Part shown: positions 47,459 to 58,247 of the stretch, piece after piece | Layout of the letters: every line of letters begins with the position of its first letter | How positions within the stretch are numbered: position 1 is the stretch's first letter | Origin: Falsirhodobacter sp. alg1 | GTDB lineage: Bacteria; Pseudomonadota; Alphaproteobacteria; Rhodobacterales; Rhodobacteraceae | Direction: 5' to 3' | Length of the DNA: 64,000 bases | Assembly (NCBI RefSeq): GCF_000739715.2 | Contig: NZ_BBJC02000004.1 | Span: 226,831-290,830, forward strand | Translations under genes and position numbers: made by a program | Notes under the pieces: generated by a model | The model's database searches: none | Told to the model about the DNA's origin: nothing | Seen by the model: the letters and a program-made list of their open reading frames with translations, nothing else

Positions 47459-48508
47459 TCAGAATCCGGCTTTGATCTCCTCGAAGGTCTGGACCATGCG
47501 GTCCCGCATCCGGTTGTCGATCGGGGTCTGGGCCAGAAGGGTGGTATCCACCGGATCCAGGTAGGCCGCCTTCAGATCCTCATCCGATACCATCGCCATC
47601 CCTTCGTCATTCGTATGGGCATAGCCGATGTTGTCCACCAGTACCTGCGCGGATTGCGGTTCCAGCCAGGCGTTCATGAAGTCGTAGGCCTTGTCCTCGC
47701 TGCCGGGGCCGTCCTTGAAATTGACATAACCGCAGAAGAACGACGCGGCGCCCTCGGTCGTCTGGCGATTGAAGGCGATGGGATAATTGTCGGCCTGCAT
47801 CAGGGCCACACCATCATTCCATGACCAGGCCACCTGCACCTGACCACCTGCCATCAGCTGCGTCAGCTCTGCCGGGTCGGCCCAATAGGCGACCACATTC
47901 GGATGCACGTCGCGCAGCCACTGGGCTGCTGCCTCGAATTGTTCCTCGGTGACATCGGACCAGTCGGAAACACCCGTCGCCAGATAGGCAAGTGACCAGA
48001 TGTCATCGGCATTGTCGGGCAGGGAGATGCGGCCTGCATATTTCGGGTTCTTGAACACATCGAGGCTCTGGACATCCTCGGCCGGAACCGTTTCGGGGTT
48101 ATAGGCAAGCGCGGTGTAGGCGTAATCGGTCGGGATGAACCAGACGCCCGTATCATCGGCGAAGATCGGCGAATTCTTGAAGCGGTCGGCAATCTTGTCA
48201 TAGGCCGGAATGCGGCTGACGTCCCATGGCTCGATCAGGCCCGCATCGCGGTATTTTGAAACCATCTGCGAACAGGGGTGCCCGATATCCGCATGGAACC
48301 CCGAGGCGACCTTCTGGAATGCCTCGTCATCATCACCGAACAGGGAATAGACGGGCGCATCGCCATGGGCCTCCACATATCCCGCCACCAGTTCGGGAAT
48401 GTCGAAACCTGCCCAGTCCAGCACGATCAGGTCACGGTCGGCGGCAAGGACGGGGGTGGCAAGGATCAGCGCGGTCGTGGCGCCCAGGAGGGTCTTGATC
48501 GGGGTCAT
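47459..48508 (-). CDS. PotD/PotF-like polyamine ABC transporter substrate-binding protein
   Basis: A 349-residue periplasmic solute-binding protein. It has a Sec signal peptide (residues 1-22, TPVLAA), then DLIVLDWAGFDIPELV and the PotD-like segments DIGHPCSQMVSKYRDAGLIEPW, TDYAYTALAYN and VQVAWSWNDGVALMQ. The family binds spermidine, putrescine or related amines. No permease or ATPase genes lie alongside, so it is an orphan component, or its transporter is elsewhere. ssrA follows immediately on the same strand, with a small hairpin between them. Confidence 0.88.
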   Translation of the reverse strand: MTPIKTLLGATTALILATPVLAADRDLIVLDWAGFDIPELVAGYVEAHGDAPVYSLFGDDDEAFQKVASGFHADIGHPCSQMVSKYRDAGLIEPWDVSRIPAYDKIADRFKNSPIFADDTGVWFIPTDYAYTALAYNPETVPAEDVQSLDVFKNPKYAGRISLPDNADDIWSLAYLATGVSDWSDVTEEQFEAAAQWLRDVHPNVVAYWADPAELTQLMAGGQVQVAWSWNDGVALMQADNYPIAFNRQTTEGAASFFCGYVNFKDGPGSEDKAYDFMNAWLEPQSAQVLVDNIGYAHTNDEGMAMVSDEDLKAAYLDPVDTTLLAQTPIDNRMRDRMVQTFEEIKAGF

Positions 48509-48656
48509 GCGGCGGCTCCATCAGGAATAGCGGGGATAACCGATGCTATGCGGGGATGCCCCGTCGCCGCAAGATACGATTGCTGCAGGGAAATGCCCCC
48601 TCGACCTTCGTGGCAGGGCGGCTACATGTGGAGACGGAACGAAGAAAGGGCTACCG

Positions 48657-49625
48657 ATGACCGAATTCCGCGCATTGCTCATGAATGGACCAGAAGGCGC
48701 GCAGCTGTGCACCCTGACCGAGGCCGATCTGCCCGAAGGTGATGTGACGGTCGCGGTGGAATATTCCTCGTTGAATTACAAGGACGGCATGGTCCTGATG
48801 GGGCAGGGCGGGCTGGCCAAGACCTATCCGCATGTGCCCGGGGTGGATCTGGCGGGCCGGGTGGCCGCCTCCGACGATCCGCGCTTTGCGGTCGGGGATC
48901 CCGTTATCCTGACAGGCTGGCATGTGGGAGAGCGGCATTGGGGCGGCTACGCGGGCCGCGCGCGGGTCAGGGGGGACTGGCTGGTCCATTTGCCCGACGG
49001 TCTCTCGCTCCGGGATGCGATGCTGATGGGCACGGCCGGGTTTACCGCGATGCAGGCGGTTGTGGCGATGGATCTGCCCCCGGAATCCGATGTGGTGGTG
49101 ACGGGCGCCTCGGGCGGCGTCGGTTCCGTGGCTGTTGCGTTGCTGTCGGCCCTTGGCCACTGTGTGACGGCCATCAGCGGGCGCGATGCGAAATACCTGC
49201 AGGATCTGGGCGCGGCCGAGGTGATCGCGCGCAAGGACTGGATGGCCGAACGTGCACGGCCCCTGGCCCCCAAGCGGTGGGCAGGGGCGATCGATACCGT
49301 GGGCGGCGAGATGCTGGCCCGTGTGCTTTCGTCGATTGCCGATGAAGGGGCGGTTGCATCGGTCGGGCTGGCCGGCGGAACCGAGGCGACCGTATCGATG
49401 ATGCCCTTCCTGTTGCGGGGGGTGAAACTGCTGGGGATCAACTCGGTCACCTGTCCGGCAGAGCAGCGCGCGCATATCTGGCGGCGCATCGCCACCGATA
49501 TGCCGATGGCCCAAATGAAGGATGCGGTGACCGAGGTGGGTCTGGATGCCCTGACCGATCTGGCCCCCCGCATCCTGTCCGGAGAGGTGCGCGGCCGGAC
49601 CATCGTCCGTTTGGGGGATGCATGA
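48657..49625 (+). CDS. acuI: Acrylyl-CoA reductase-type MDR oxidoreductase (AcuI/YhdH)
   Basis: A 322-residue zinc-independent medium-chain dehydrogenase/reductase. LNYKDGMVLMGQGGL and HVPGVDLAGRV with the NADPH fold GASGGVGSVAVALL match AcuI/YhdH, which reduces acryloyl-CoA to propionyl-CoA and detoxifies DMSP-derived acrylate. No acuR, ddd or dmd genes are adjacent, so the physiological role here is uncertain. AAAGGG before 48657 marks the start. It overlaps the photolyase gene by 4 nt. Confidence 0.87.
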   Translation: MTEFRALLMNGPEGAQLCTLTEADLPEGDVTVAVEYSSLNYKDGMVLMGQGGLAKTYPHVPGVDLAGRVAASDDPRFAVGDPVILTGWHVGERHWGGYAGRARVRGDWLVHLPDGLSLRDAMLMGTAGFTAMQAVVAMDLPPESDVVVTGASGGVGSVAVALLSALGHCVTAISGRDAKYLQDLGAAEVIARKDWMAERARPLAPKRWAGAIDTVGGEMLARVLSSIADEGAVASVGLAGGTEATVSMMPFLLRGVKLLGINSVTCPAEQRAHIWRRIATDMPMAQMKDAVTEVGLDALTDLAPRILSGEVRGRTIVRLGDA

Positions 49626-51031
49626 GCGCATCTCCGGTCATTCTATGGTTGCGGCGGGATCTGCGGCTCTCCGACAATCCCGCGCTGACGGCGGCACTGG
49701 AAACGGGGGCGCCGCTGATCCCCGTGTTCGTGCTGGACCCTGAAACGGAGGCGCTGGCTGCTGCGCCGAAATGGCGGTTGGGTCTGGCCATCGACTCCTT
49801 TGCCAAGACGCTGGCCACGCATGACAGCCGTCTGATTTTGCGTCGGGGGGCTGCGGACAGGGTGCTTTGTGATCTGGCGGCAGAAACAGGCGCACGAGAG
49901 GTGCACTGGACGACCCTGCACGACAAACCGTCGCGCGATCGGGACGCAAAGGTGGAGAAGGCATTGAAAAATGCTGATGTACGCGCCGTTGCGCACCACG
50001 GGCATACCCTGCACCATCCCGATGCAATCGCCACAAAGACGGGCGGATACTACAAGGTCTATACCCCGTTCTGGAATGCGCTGCGGGGTAAGGGGGTGGC
50101 GGCACCCGCCCCCTCGCACAGGGTCCTGCACGCGCCCTCTTCATGGCCCGCCTCGGACAAGCTGGCGGATTGGAATATGGGGGCTGCCATGCGGCGTGGC
50201 GCGGCGGTCGTTGCCCCCTATACGGTGGTTGGCGAGGCGGCTGCCGCCCATCGTTTCCGCGACTTCATGAAGCACCTGCCGGGCTATACCTCGGCGCGGG
50301 ATGACATGGGCCATCGTGGCACCTCCGGCCTGTCGGAAAACCTGACCTATGGCGAAATCGGCCCCCGCACCCTGTGGCACGCCGGGATGGAGGCGCTGCA
50401 TAACGGGACGAAGGGGGCCGAACTGTTCCTGAAAGAGCTGGCCTGGCGTGATTTTGCCCATCATTTGATCTGGCACACCCCGCATCTGCCCGACCGGCCG
50501 TGGCGGGAGGAGTGGAATGATTTTGCGTGGCGCCGTGACAATGCCGATGCCGAAGCATGGCGCCAAGGCCGCACTGGAGAGCCTATCGTGGATGCTGCCA
50601 TGCGCGAGCTGTTTATCACGGGCACCATGCACAACCGGGCGCGGATGATCGTTGCCAGTTATCTGACCAAGCATCTGCTGGTGGATTGGCGCGTGGGCCT
50701 GAAGTGGTTCGAGGAGACGCTGATCGACTGGGACCCTGCCTCCAACGCGCTGAACTGGCAGTGGGTGGCCGGATCGGGGCCGGACGCCTCGCCGTATTTC
50801 CGGGTTTTCAATCCGGCGACACAGGCGGATAAATTCGACAAGAAAAAGGAATACCGGTCCCGCTGGCTGGCCGAAGGGGAGCGTTCCCCCGCAGAAGAGG
50901 CGTTGTCCTTTTATGACGCGGCCCCCCGTGCATGGGGGCTGGACCCGAAGGATAAACCGCCGACGCCCCTGATCGACCTCAAGGAAGGGCGGGAACGGGC
51001 GTTGCAAGCCTATGCCGATCTGCGCGGTTGA
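49622..51031 (+). CDS. phrB: Deoxyribodipyrimidine photolyase (class I CPD)
   Basis: A 469-residue photolyase. The N-terminal antenna domain starts ILWLRRDLRLSDNPAL, and the C-terminal FAD-binding domain has WNDFAWRRDNADAEAWRQGR, the signature MHNRARMIVASYLTKHLLVDW, and DWDPASNALNWQWVAGSGPD. It repairs cyclobutane pyrimidine dimers using blue light. All FAD-contact segments appear intact. Translationally coupled to the acuI-like gene. A light-repair enzyme near carotenoid genes fits an organism exposed to light. Confidence 0.95.
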   Translation: MSASPVILWLRRDLRLSDNPALTAALETGAPLIPVFVLDPETEALAAAPKWRLGLAIDSFAKTLATHDSRLILRRGAADRVLCDLAAETGAREVHWTTLHDKPSRDRDAKVEKALKNADVRAVAHHGHTLHHPDAIATKTGGYYKVYTPFWNALRGKGVAAPAPSHRVLHAPSSWPASDKLADWNMGAAMRRGAAVVAPYTVVGEAAAAHRFRDFMKHLPGYTSARDDMGHRGTSGLSENLTYGEIGPRTLWHAGMEALHNGTKGAELFLKELAWRDFAHHLIWHTPHLPDRPWREEWNDFAWRRDNADAEAWRQGRTGEPIVDAAMRELFITGTMHNRARMIVASYLTKHLLVDWRVGLKWFEETLIDWDPASNALNWQWVAGSGPDASPYFRVFNPATQADKFDKKKEYRSRWLAEGERSPAEEALSFYDAAPRAWGLDPKDKPPTPLIDLKEGRERALQAYADLRG

Positions 51032-51106
51032 TGGGGCACGCATATGACAAAGGGGCTGGGCCATGTGCCCGCCCGGTAGATGAGTTGTTCAACACCACGA
51101 GGGTTC

Positions 51107-51928
51107 ATGACCGACCTGTTTCTGGATGATCCGGCGCGCCGCGCCTTTTTCGATGCAGCAACCGGCGGTGAGGTCGGGGATGATGCTGTGGGGCGGATAC
51201 TGGCGCGGGACGTAATGGCCCTGATGGGGCAGCGCTCTCCCGAACAGATCCGTGCACGCCTGGGGCAGATGCGGGTGGCCGCTTCCAGTCGGGTCAATGC
51301 CATGGCGGCCCCTGTCTCATTGCGCCATGCCGCCATGCCGGGCGATGTGACCGAACACAGACGCATCCAGCCCTATGCCAATTATTTCGCGGTAGAGGAA
51401 TACGACCTGACATTCCGCCGTTTTGACGGAAGCGAGAGTGCCGTTATCAATCGGGCGGTATTCCTGTCCGGTGATGCGGTGACCGTTCTGCCCTATGATC
51501 CGGTCCGGGACCGGGTACTGCTGATCGAACAGTTCCGGGCCGGCCCCTATGGGCGCGATGATGCCCAGCCGTGGCAACTGGAAGCGATTGCCGGCCGTAT
51601 CGACGCGGACGAGACGCCTGAAGAGGCGGCAAGACGCGAGGCTGTGGAAGAAGCGGGGCTGACCTTGGGTGCGCTGGAATATGTGGGCGGTTATTATCCG
51701 TCCCCGGCGGCCAAGGCCGAATTCATCACGTCCTATGTGGCCCTGACGGACCTGCCGGATGATGCGGCGGGTGTTTTCGGTGTGGCGGAGGAGGCCGAGG
51801 ACATCCGCGGCCACCTGATTCCGTTCGACCGCATGATGGATCTGGTCGCAACGGGGGAAATCCAGAACGCGCCCCTTCTGATCACAGCGCTTTGGCTGCA
51901 ACGCGAAAGGGCGCGCCTGCGGGCCTAG
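51107..51928 (+). CDS. Nudix hydrolase, ADP-ribose pyrophosphatase (TrgB-like)
   Basis: A 273-residue protein with a 90-residue N-terminal helical extension before a Nudix domain. The Nudix box is complete at 163-185: GRIDADE followed by [18 protein letters not shown]-like segment [20 protein letters not shown] and [13 protein letters not shown] match the ADP-ribose pyrophosphatase subgroup. The fused N-terminal part is seen in the Rhodobacter TrgB group, associated with tellurite resistance. GAGGG before 51107 supports that start. It converges on thrS with a 4-nt overlap. Confidence 0.88.
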   Translation: MTDLFLDDPARRAFFDAATGGEVGDDAVGRILARDVMALMGQRSPEQIRARLGQMRVAASSRVNAMAAPVSLRHAAMPGDVTEHRRIQPYANYFAVEEYDLTFRRFDGSESAVINRAVFLSGDAVTVLPYDPVRDRVLLIEQFRAGPYGRDDAQPWQLEAIAGRIDADETPEEAARREAVEEAGLTLGALEYVGGYYPSPAAKAEFITSYVALTDLPDDAAGVFGVAEEAEDIRGHLIPFDRMMDLVATGEIQNAPLLITALWLQRERARLRA

Positions 51929-53865
51929 CGCGGGATTTTTGCTTCCGCGGTCAGCGTTTTCACGATCTCGGGCAGATCCACACTTTCGGTGCGGGTTTCG
52001 CCCAGTCTGCGTACGGATACGCTGCGATTACCGACCTCCTGCATGCCGACGGCGAGGATGACCGGCACCTTGCCGACCGAATGCTCGCGGACCTTGTAGT
52101 TGATCTTTTCATTCCGCAGGTCGGTTTCGGCGCGTACCCCGGCTGCACGCAGGGCTTCGGCAACCTCGCGCGCGTAATCATCGGCATCCGATACGATGGA
52201 GGCGACGACCACCTGCCGCGGGGCCAGCCAGAAAGGCAGCTTGCCGGCATAGTTTTCCAGCAGGATACCGATGAACCGCTCAAACGATCCCAGAACGGCG
52301 CGGTGCAGCATGACGGGCATGTGCTTGGCCCCGTCTTCGCCGATGAACAGCGCGTCCAGTCGGTCGGGCAGGTTGAAGTCGGCCTGAAGGGTACCGCACT
52401 GCCATTCACGGCCGATCGCATCCGTCAGCTTGAAATCCAGTTTCGGGCCGTAGAAGGCGCCGTCGCCGGGGTTCACCTCATAGGGGTAGCCCGCCTTTTC
52501 GATTGCACTGGCAAGGGCGGTTTCGGCCTTGTCCCAGATCTCGTCCGAGCCGACGCGCACATCGGGACGTGTGGACAATTTGATATCGAATTTGGCAAAG
52601 CCGAGGTCACGGTAAACCGTTGACAGAAGCTCGAGGAATCGTGCCGTTTCGGATTCGATCTGGTCTTCGGTACAGAAGATATGGGCATCATCCTGCACGA
52701 AGCCGCGCACCCGCATCAGCCCGTGCATGGACCCCGAGGATTCGTAACGGTGGCATGAGCCGAATTCGGCCAGACGCAGCGGCAGATCACGATAGGATTT
52801 CAGCCCCTGGTTATACACCTGCACGTGGCAGGGGCAGTTCATGGGCTTCAGCGCATTGATGCGCTTTTCCTTGGCACCTTCCTCGTCCACCTCGACGATG
52901 AACATATTCTCGCGGTAGGCTTCCCAGTGGCCCGACCGTTCCCATAGAACACGGTCAACGACCTGCGGAGTGCGGATTTCCTTGTAGCCCCCATCGGTCA
53001 GCCGGCCCCGCATGTAATCTTCCAGCGTGCGGTAGATCTGCCAGCCGTTCGGATGCCAGAACACCATGCCCGGTGCTTCCTCCTGCATGTGGAACAGTTC
53101 CATCTCGCGGCCCAGCTTGCGGTGGTCGCGTTTGGCAGCCTCTTCCAGCATGGTCAGATGGGCCTTCAGATCCTCGCGGTTCTTGAAGGCGACGCCGTAG
53201 ATGCGTTGGAGCATGGGGCGGGTGCTGTCGCCCAGCCAGTAGGCCCCGGCAACGGTGGTCAGCTTGAACGCATCGGCCGGAAGCTGTCCGGTGTTCTGCA
53301 AGTGCGGGCCCCGGCAGAGGTCCATCCAGTCACCATGCCAGTACATGCGGATCGGCTCGTCGCCCGGAATACGGTCCAGCAGCTCCACCTTGAACGGCTC
53401 ACCCGCGGCTTCGTAATGGGCGCGGACACGCTCACGCTCCCACACCTCGGTTCTGACCGGATCACGGGCATTGATGATATGCTTCATCTTTGCCTCGATC
53501 TGGCCGAGGTCTTCGGGGGTAAACGGCTCGGCGCGGTCGAAATCATAGAACCAGCCCTGATCGCGAACCGGACCGATGGTGACCTTCACATCCGGCCACA
53601 GCTCCTGCACCGCCCGCGCCATGACATGCGCGAAATCATGGCGGATCAGTTCCAATGCCTGATCGTTATCCTGCATGGTGTGGATCGCCAGCGTCGCATC
53701 CCCGTCAATCGGCCATTGCAGATCGTGATGGGCGCCATTGACCGTGGCCGAGATTGCCTTTTTCCCGAGGCTTGTGGAAATGGCGGATGCCACCTCGCCC
53801 GGCGTGGTGCCTGCGGGAAATTCGCGGCTGTTGCCATCGGGGAAGGTGAGGGTGATCTGGGCCAT
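51925..53865 (-). CDS. thrS: Threonine--tRNA ligase
   Basis: A 646-residue class II synthetase. Domains in order: TGS ([19 protein letters not shown]), the editing domain (second additional domain, with [16 protein letters not shown] and [16 protein letters not shown]), the catalytic core (motif 2 [17 protein letters not shown] and zinc-binding [10 protein letters not shown]), and the C-terminal anticodon domain ([21 protein letters not shown]). Length is standard. Editing histidines are present, so misacylated Ser-tRNA-Thr can be cleared. Confidence 0.97.
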   Translation of the reverse strand: MAQITLTFPDGNSREFPAGTTPGEVASAISTSLGKKAISATVNGAHHDLQWPIDGDATLAIHTMQDNDQALELIRHDFAHVMARAVQELWPDVKVTIGPVRDQGWFYDFDRAEPFTPEDLGQIEAKMKHIINARDPVRTEVWERERVRAHYEAAGEPFKVELLDRIPGDEPIRMYWHGDWMDLCRGPHLQNTGQLPADAFKLTTVAGAYWLGDSTRPMLQRIYGVAFKNREDLKAHLTMLEEAAKRDHRKLGREMELFHMQEEAPGMVFWHPNGWQIYRTLEDYMRGRLTDGGYKEIRTPQVVDRVLWERSGHWEAYRENMFIVEVDEEGAKEKRINALKPMNCPCHVQVYNQGLKSYRDLPLRLAEFGSCHRYESSGSMHGLMRVRGFVQDDAHIFCTEDQIESETARFLELLSTVYRDLGFAKFDIKLSTRPDVRVGSDEIWDKAETALASAIEKAGYPYEVNPGDGAFYGPKLDFKLTDAIGREWQCGTLQADFNLPDRLDALFIGEDGAKHMPVMLHRAVLGSFERFIGILLENYAGKLPFWLAPRQVVVASIVSDADDYAREVAEALRAAGVRAETDLRNEKINYKVREHSVGKVPVILAVGMQEVGNRSVSVRRLGETRTESVDLPEIVKTLTAEAKIPR

Positions 53866-53996
53866 TCAGGGCCTCCTCGTCGGTTTGGCGCCCACGGAGC
53901 GCCCGATTGCGGGTTATATGCGGGTGGTTGTCATGGGGTGGGGCTGGAAAGTCAACCTGTCGCCGCGCTATGTCTGTATTCCAAAAGGAGACGCCC

Positions 53997-54725
53997 ATGA
54001 CCGATCACCTGACCACGCCCGAAGGCCGCCGTATTGCCTATGACCTTATCCCCGGTACCGGACCGGCGGTTGTCTTTCTGGGGGGCTTCAGGTCCGACAT
54101 GCAGGGAACCAAGGCGGCGGATCTGCATGACTGGGCCGTATCGCAGGGGCGGGCGTTCCTGCGCTTCGATTATTCGGGGCATGGCATGTCCGAAGGGCTG
54201 TTCGAGAATGGTGCCATCGGTGATTGGCTGGCGGATGCGCGGGCGGCCCTGTCACTGGTAACGGGGCCGGTGGTGCTGGTCGGATCCTCGATGGGGGGGT
54301 GGATCGCGCTGTTGCTGGCCCAGGAAATGCCGCAGCGGATTGCGGGGCTGGTCGGCATCGCCGCCGCCCCGGATTTTACCGAAGATCTGATGTGGGAAAG
54401 TTTTGACGAGACGCAGCGCGCGCAGGTCATGGCAGGCATGTGCCCGCTTCCCTCGGGCTATGGTGAGCCGGTGCCGATCACCCGCCGCCTGATCGAGGAT
54501 GGCCGGAACCGGCTGGTTTTGCGCGATCCACTGGCCCTGCCGTTTCCGGTGCGCCTGTTGCAGGGAACGGCGGATGCGGATGTTCCGGTGTCGGTTGCGA
54601 TGCGGCTGCTGGACCATGCCGATGCGGCAGATGCGCGTCTGACATTGGTCAAAGGGGCGGATCACCGGTTTTCCACGCCTGAATGCCTGGCATTGATCCG
54701 GCAGACCGTGGCCGATGTTGCCTGA
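53997..54725 (+). CDS. Alpha/beta-fold hydrolase (242 aa)
   Basis: An alpha/beta hydrolase with nucleophile S98 in GSSMGGW, the RFDYSGHGMS strand-loop, and a C-terminal KGADHRFSTPE histidine. The size and GFRSDMQGTKA segment resemble the YheT/palmitoyl-thioesterase ABHD10 group of small esterases. Substrate unknown. AAAAGGAG 7 nt upstream gives a strong start. It overlaps the next, unrelated-looking hydrolase gene by 11 nt, so both are made together. Confidence 0.87.
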   Translation: MTDHLTTPEGRRIAYDLIPGTGPAVVFLGGFRSDMQGTKAADLHDWAVSQGRAFLRFDYSGHGMSEGLFENGAIGDWLADARAALSLVTGPVVLVGSSMGGWIALLLAQEMPQRIAGLVGIAAAPDFTEDLMWESFDETQRAQVMAGMCPLPSGYGEPVPITRRLIEDGRNRLVLRDPLALPFPVRLLQGTADADVPVSVAMRLLDHADAADARLTLVKGADHRFSTPECLALIRQTVADVA

Positions 54726-55551
54726 TCTGGACGCATGGCTGGCCGCGCAGGAGGGGGGCATTCCCGATCTGCGTGCCGGTGATGCCAAGGAGATTGTCTG
54801 GGCGGCCGAGCGGGGGGCGGTTACGGATATTGCGCTGATCTACCTCCACGGTTTTTCGGCAACCAAATGGGAAATCGACCCTGTTCATCGCCATGTTGCC
54901 GCAAAATTGGGGGCCAACCTGTTTCTGGCACGCCTGGCCGGGCACGGCCGCAGTGCCGCAGCGATGGGAACGGTAAAGCTGGCCGATTGGCAGGCCGATC
55001 TGGCCGAGGCGATGGCGATTGCCCGGCAGATCGGGCGGCGTGTCGTGATTATCGGCACCTCTACCGGTGGAACGCTGGCTACACTGGCGGCGGCACGGCA
55101 GGACGTGGCGGGGGTGGTGCTGGTTTCACCGAACTATGCATTGAACCGTTATGTAAACTGGTTGTTTGCCTTGCCCGGCATCCGCGCATGGGGGCCGCGC
55201 ATTGCCGGAAAGGAACGTGGCTTCACTGCACTGAGCGTGGCCCATGCCGCCCATTGGACCACCCGCTACCCCACATCGGCCCTTTGGCCAATGATCGAGC
55301 TGATGCGCGTGGCTGATCCCGCTGCGGCGCGTGCCCCTGCGCTGTTCCTGTGGTCAAAGGCGGACCGTGTGATAGACCCGCGCGCTGTCGAACAGGCAGC
55401 AATGAAATGGGGTGGGGCGGTCACGCGCCAGCCGGTAACATTGGGGCAAAGGGATGATCCGTTCCGCCATATCCTGTGCGGAGATATCCTGTCGCCGGAT
55501 CAGACCGAACGGGTGACCGGTCTGATCGCCGCTTGGATCGGGCAGCTTTAG
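54715..55551 (+). CDS. Alpha/beta-fold hydrolase (278 aa)
   Basis: A second alpha/beta hydrolase: [17 protein letters not shown] at the oxyanion site, nucleophile S116 in GTSTGGTLA, acid/His region [17 protein letters not shown] and [12 protein letters not shown]. The GFSATK and GTSTGG motifs differ from the upstream gene, so it is not a recent tandem duplicate. A carboxylesterase or lysophospholipase role is plausible but unproven. Its start lies inside the upstream gene. It converges on rimO with stop codons overlapping by 4 nt. Confidence 0.85.
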   Translation: MLPDLDAWLAAQEGGIPDLRAGDAKEIVWAAERGAVTDIALIYLHGFSATKWEIDPVHRHVAAKLGANLFLARLAGHGRSAAAMGTVKLADWQADLAEAMAIARQIGRRVVIIGTSTGGTLATLAAARQDVAGVVLVSPNYALNRYVNWLFALPGIRAWGPRIAGKERGFTALSVAHAAHWTTRYPTSALWPMIELMRVADPAAARAPALFLWSKADRVIDPRAVEQAAMKWGGAVTRQPVTLGQRDDPFRHILCGDILSPDQTERVTGLIAAWIGQL

Positions 55552-56930
55552 ATACGGCTGCCCCAAAGGTCGTATTCGCTGGCCTCATCCACCCGGATGT
55601 TAAGCATATCGCCGGGCTTCAGATCCTCGAATCCCTGATCGATGAACAGGTTTCCGTCGATTTCCGGCGCATCTGCCTTCGTGCGGCAGGTGGCCCCTTC
55701 GGCATCCACCTCATCCACGATGACCTGCTGGATGGAGCCGACCTTGGCCTCCAGTTTTGCCTCGGAAATGGCCTGCGCCTTTTCCATGAACCGGTCCCAG
55801 CGGTCCTGCTTCACTTCGGCAGGAACATGGTCCGGCAGCAGGTTGGAGCGTGCGCCCGCCACATTCTCGTATTGGAAGCAGCCGACACGGTCCAGCTTTG
55901 CCTCATCCAGCCAGTCCAGAAGCGTCTGGAACTCTTCTTCCGTTTCGCCGGGATATCCGACGATGAAGGTCGAACGCAGGGTGATATCGGGGCAGGCTGC
56001 GCGCCATGCCGCAATTTCATCCAGCGTTCTGGCTGCTGCTGCAGGGCGGGCCATCCGGCGCAGGGTGTCGGGATGCGCGTGCTGGAACGGAATATCCAGA
56101 TACGGCAGCACCAGCCCCTCGGCCATGAGCGGAATCAGGTTGCGCACATGCGGATAGGGATAGACATAGTGCAGGCGCACCCAGGCCCCGAGCTTCCCCA
56201 GTTCTCTGGCCAGATCGGTGATATGCGCGCGCACTTCGGCGCCTTTCCAGGGGGCCATGTCATGCTTGCGGTCCACGCCATAGGCAGAGGTATCCTGCGA
56301 GATGACCAGCAGTTCCTTCACCCCGGCGTCCACCAGCTTTTCCGCTTCGCGCAATACGGCATGGGCCGGGCGGCTGGCCAGTTTGCCGCGCATGTCGGGA
56401 ATGATGCAGAACTTGCACGCGTGGTTGCAGCCTTCGGAGATTTTCAGATAGCTGTAATGACGCGGGGTCAGGCTGACGCTTTGGGCGGGCAGCAGATCGA
56501 TGAAGGGATCGGGCACGGGCGGCACGGCCTTGTGCACGGCATCCAGCACCGCCTCGTACTGGTGGGGACCGGTGACGGCCATCACCTTGGGGTGCGCCCC
56601 CGTGATGTATTCCGGCTCTGCCCCGAGGCAGCCGGTGACCAGAACCTTGCCATTCTCGCGCAATGCCTCGCCGATCGCATCAAGGCTTTCGGCCTTGGCG
56701 CTATCGAGGAAACCGCAGGTATTCACGATGACCGCATCGGCCCCCTTGTAATCGGGGCTGATCGCATATCCCTCTGCCCGCAGGCGGGTCAGGATGCGTT
56801 CGCTGTCCACCAGCGCCTTCGGACAGCCAAGGCTGACCATACCAATGGTTGGCTGGCCCGCGCGACGGGCTGGATCAATCACGATCTTGGGGGCAAGATC
56901 GGGGCGGAGTGAGGGCGGATTCTGGCTCAT
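55548..56930 (-). CDS. rimO: Ribosomal protein S12 methylthiotransferase RimO
   Basis: A 460-residue radical SAM methylthiotransferase that modifies an Asp of ribosomal protein S12. The N-terminal UPF0004 cluster ligands are C36, C72 and C101 ([30 protein letters not shown]); the radical SAM cluster is C168/C172/C175 ([10 protein letters not shown]); a C-terminal TRAM domain ends the protein. The CPKALVDSE segment distinguishes RimO from MiaB. The ATG at 56930 fits the family; upstream in-frame codons lack support. Confidence 0.95.
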   Translation of the reverse strand: MSQNPPSLRPDLAPKIVIDPARRAGQPTIGMVSLGCPKALVDSERILTRLRAEGYAISPDYKGADAVIVNTCGFLDSAKAESLDAIGEALRENGKVLVTGCLGAEPEYITGAHPKVMAVTGPHQYEAVLDAVHKAVPPVPDPFIDLLPAQSVSLTPRHYSYLKISEGCNHACKFCIIPDMRGKLASRPAHAVLREAEKLVDAGVKELLVISQDTSAYGVDRKHDMAPWKGAEVRAHITDLARELGKLGAWVRLHYVYPYPHVRNLIPLMAEGLVLPYLDIPFQHAHPDTLRRMARPAAAARTLDEIAAWRAACPDITLRSTFIVGYPGETEEEFQTLLDWLDEAKLDRVGCFQYENVAGARSNLLPDHVPAEVKQDRWDRFMEKAQAISEAKLEAKVGSIQQVIVDEVDAEGATCRTKADAPEIDGNLFIDQGFEDLKPGDMLNIRVDEASEYDLWGSRI

Positions 56931-57296
56931 GCCGCCCATATAGCGATGCATGGGCGCGCGCGGAAGGGGCCGCGTGGAAAGCGGCATCATCGCGCGGCAG
57001 GCGTTGCGAAAAGGCCGATCCACCCGCGCCGGACCTGCATTGCGGTCCATCGTCGCGGGCGCGCCGGCAGGGCGCGCGGAATTTCAACGTGATTTCAGCA
57101 TGCAAGGCGAAAGAAAGGCCGCATTCCTATGGGCCGATATGCCATAAAAGGACCTGTGATTGTGGTAAATAGGGGGCTTTGGCCTTGCACCCGCTTGTCA
57201 TGACGGGCTTTTGCATGGACGATGTTTGACATGGGGGGCGGTTCCTCCAGATAGTCAAATCGGACAGCCCGGCATACGGAAGCGATCAGCCCTGCA
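56931..57296. other. 366-bp divergent intergenic region between rimO and crtE
   Basis: No gene is supported here; a short frame at 56849-57172 has no recognisable product. It should contain both promoters. A candidate crtE promoter is at 57226-57255. I found no TGT-N12-ACA sites of the PpsR/CrtJ type and no GCGATAA motif, unlike the crtY side. Confidence 0.5.
57226..57255 (+). promoter_or_regulatory. Candidate crtE promoter
   Basis: TTGACA (57226-57231), an 18-nt spacer, then GATAGT (57250-57255, four of six consensus bases). It lies 42 bp before the crtE ATG. The perfect -35 is notable, but the -10 is mediocre and there is no clear ribosome-binding site before crtE. Confidence 0.4.
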
Positions 57297-58247
57297 ATGA
57301 ATATTACGCCCGACCTTTCTGCGATTACCGATCAGACCGGCCGCTTCACCGCCTTTCGTGCCGCGCTGGATTTGCGGATGCGCCGGCATCTCGTGGCCCC
57401 GTCCGAAGCCCCGGCGCATCTCATGGCGGCCTCGGGAGCGGCCATTCTGTCACAGGGAAAGCGGATGCGGCCCTACCTTGTGGCACTGGCGGCCGAAGGG
57501 GCGGGCAACTCCGAGGCAATTCTGGATGCGGGATGCGCGCTGGAGATGGTTCATTCGGCGTCGTTGATACTGGATGATCTGCCCTGCATGGATGATGCCC
57601 AGTTGCGCCGGAACCAGCCTGCCACGCATATGGAATACGGCGAGGCGACGGCGATGCTGGCCGCCGTGGGCCTTTTGTCACAAGCGTTCGGCATTCTGGC
57701 GGCCCTGCCGGCCAGCGATGCGCAGCGGGTGGCGCTGGTGGCTACGATGAACCGCGCCGTGGGCTGGGCCGGTCTGGTTGGCGGGCAGGAATATGACGTC
57801 AACGGCTTTGCCCCCGAGGATCAGACCGACGGATCGGCTCTGGGCCGTATCGCGCGGGTCAACCGGATGAAGACCGGTATCCTGCTGGTTGCGGCCGTGG
57901 AGATGGGGGCAATTCTGGGCGGTCAGAGCACCGAGCGCCGCCTGTCGCTGGCGCGCTTTGCCGAGGATATGGGGCAGGCATTCCAGATCGCGGATGATCT
58001 GGGGGACCAGTTGGGCACGGCGGATACGATGGGCAAGGATGTGGGCAAGGATGCCGGCAAGACGACCTTCGTGGCCGAACTGGGCACCGATATGGCCCTT
58101 CGCCGCTGTCTTGAGCTGTTGCGGTCGGCGCAGGCGGCCCTAGATACAGCCGGAATTGATGCCGAACCCTTCGAGTGGTTGATCGATCAGATATTTGATC
58201 GCGACCGGTTGGCGGCGCAGGCGGACTGCCATGCGGAGGCAAGCTGA
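57297..58247 (+). CDS. crtE: Geranylgeranyl diphosphate synthase
   Basis: A 316-residue polyprenyl synthase making GGPP, the precursor of phytoene. The first aspartate-rich motif is D93-D94-LPCM-D99-D100 (the longer bacterial DDxxxxD form) and the second is DDLGD at 233-237. LSQGKRMRPYLVALA and MVHSASLILDDLP fit short-chain synthases, and its place in the crt cluster supports GGPP. Its stop overlaps the crtZ start by 1 nt (TGATG), coupling the two. Confidence 0.93.
   Translation: MNITPDLSAITDQTGRFTAFRAALDLRMRRHLVAPSEAPAHLMAASGAAILSQGKRMRPYLVALAAEGAGNSEAILDAGCALEMVHSASLILDDLPCMDDAQLRRNQPATHMEYGEATAMLAAVGLLSQAFGILAALPASDAQRVALVATMNRAVGWAGLVGGQEYDVNGFAPEDQTDGSALGRIARVNRMKTGILLVAAVEMGAILGGQSTERRLSLARFAEDMGQAFQIADDLGDQLGTADTMGKDVGKDAGKTTFVAELGTDMALRRCLELLRSAQAALDTAGIDAEPFEWLIDQIFDRDRLAAQADCHAEAS

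Noticed and set aside
56931-57296. PpsR/CrtJ (TGT-N12-ACA) sites near crtE
   Set aside because: No exact site found on reading both strands, and the cluster lacks photosynthesis genes.
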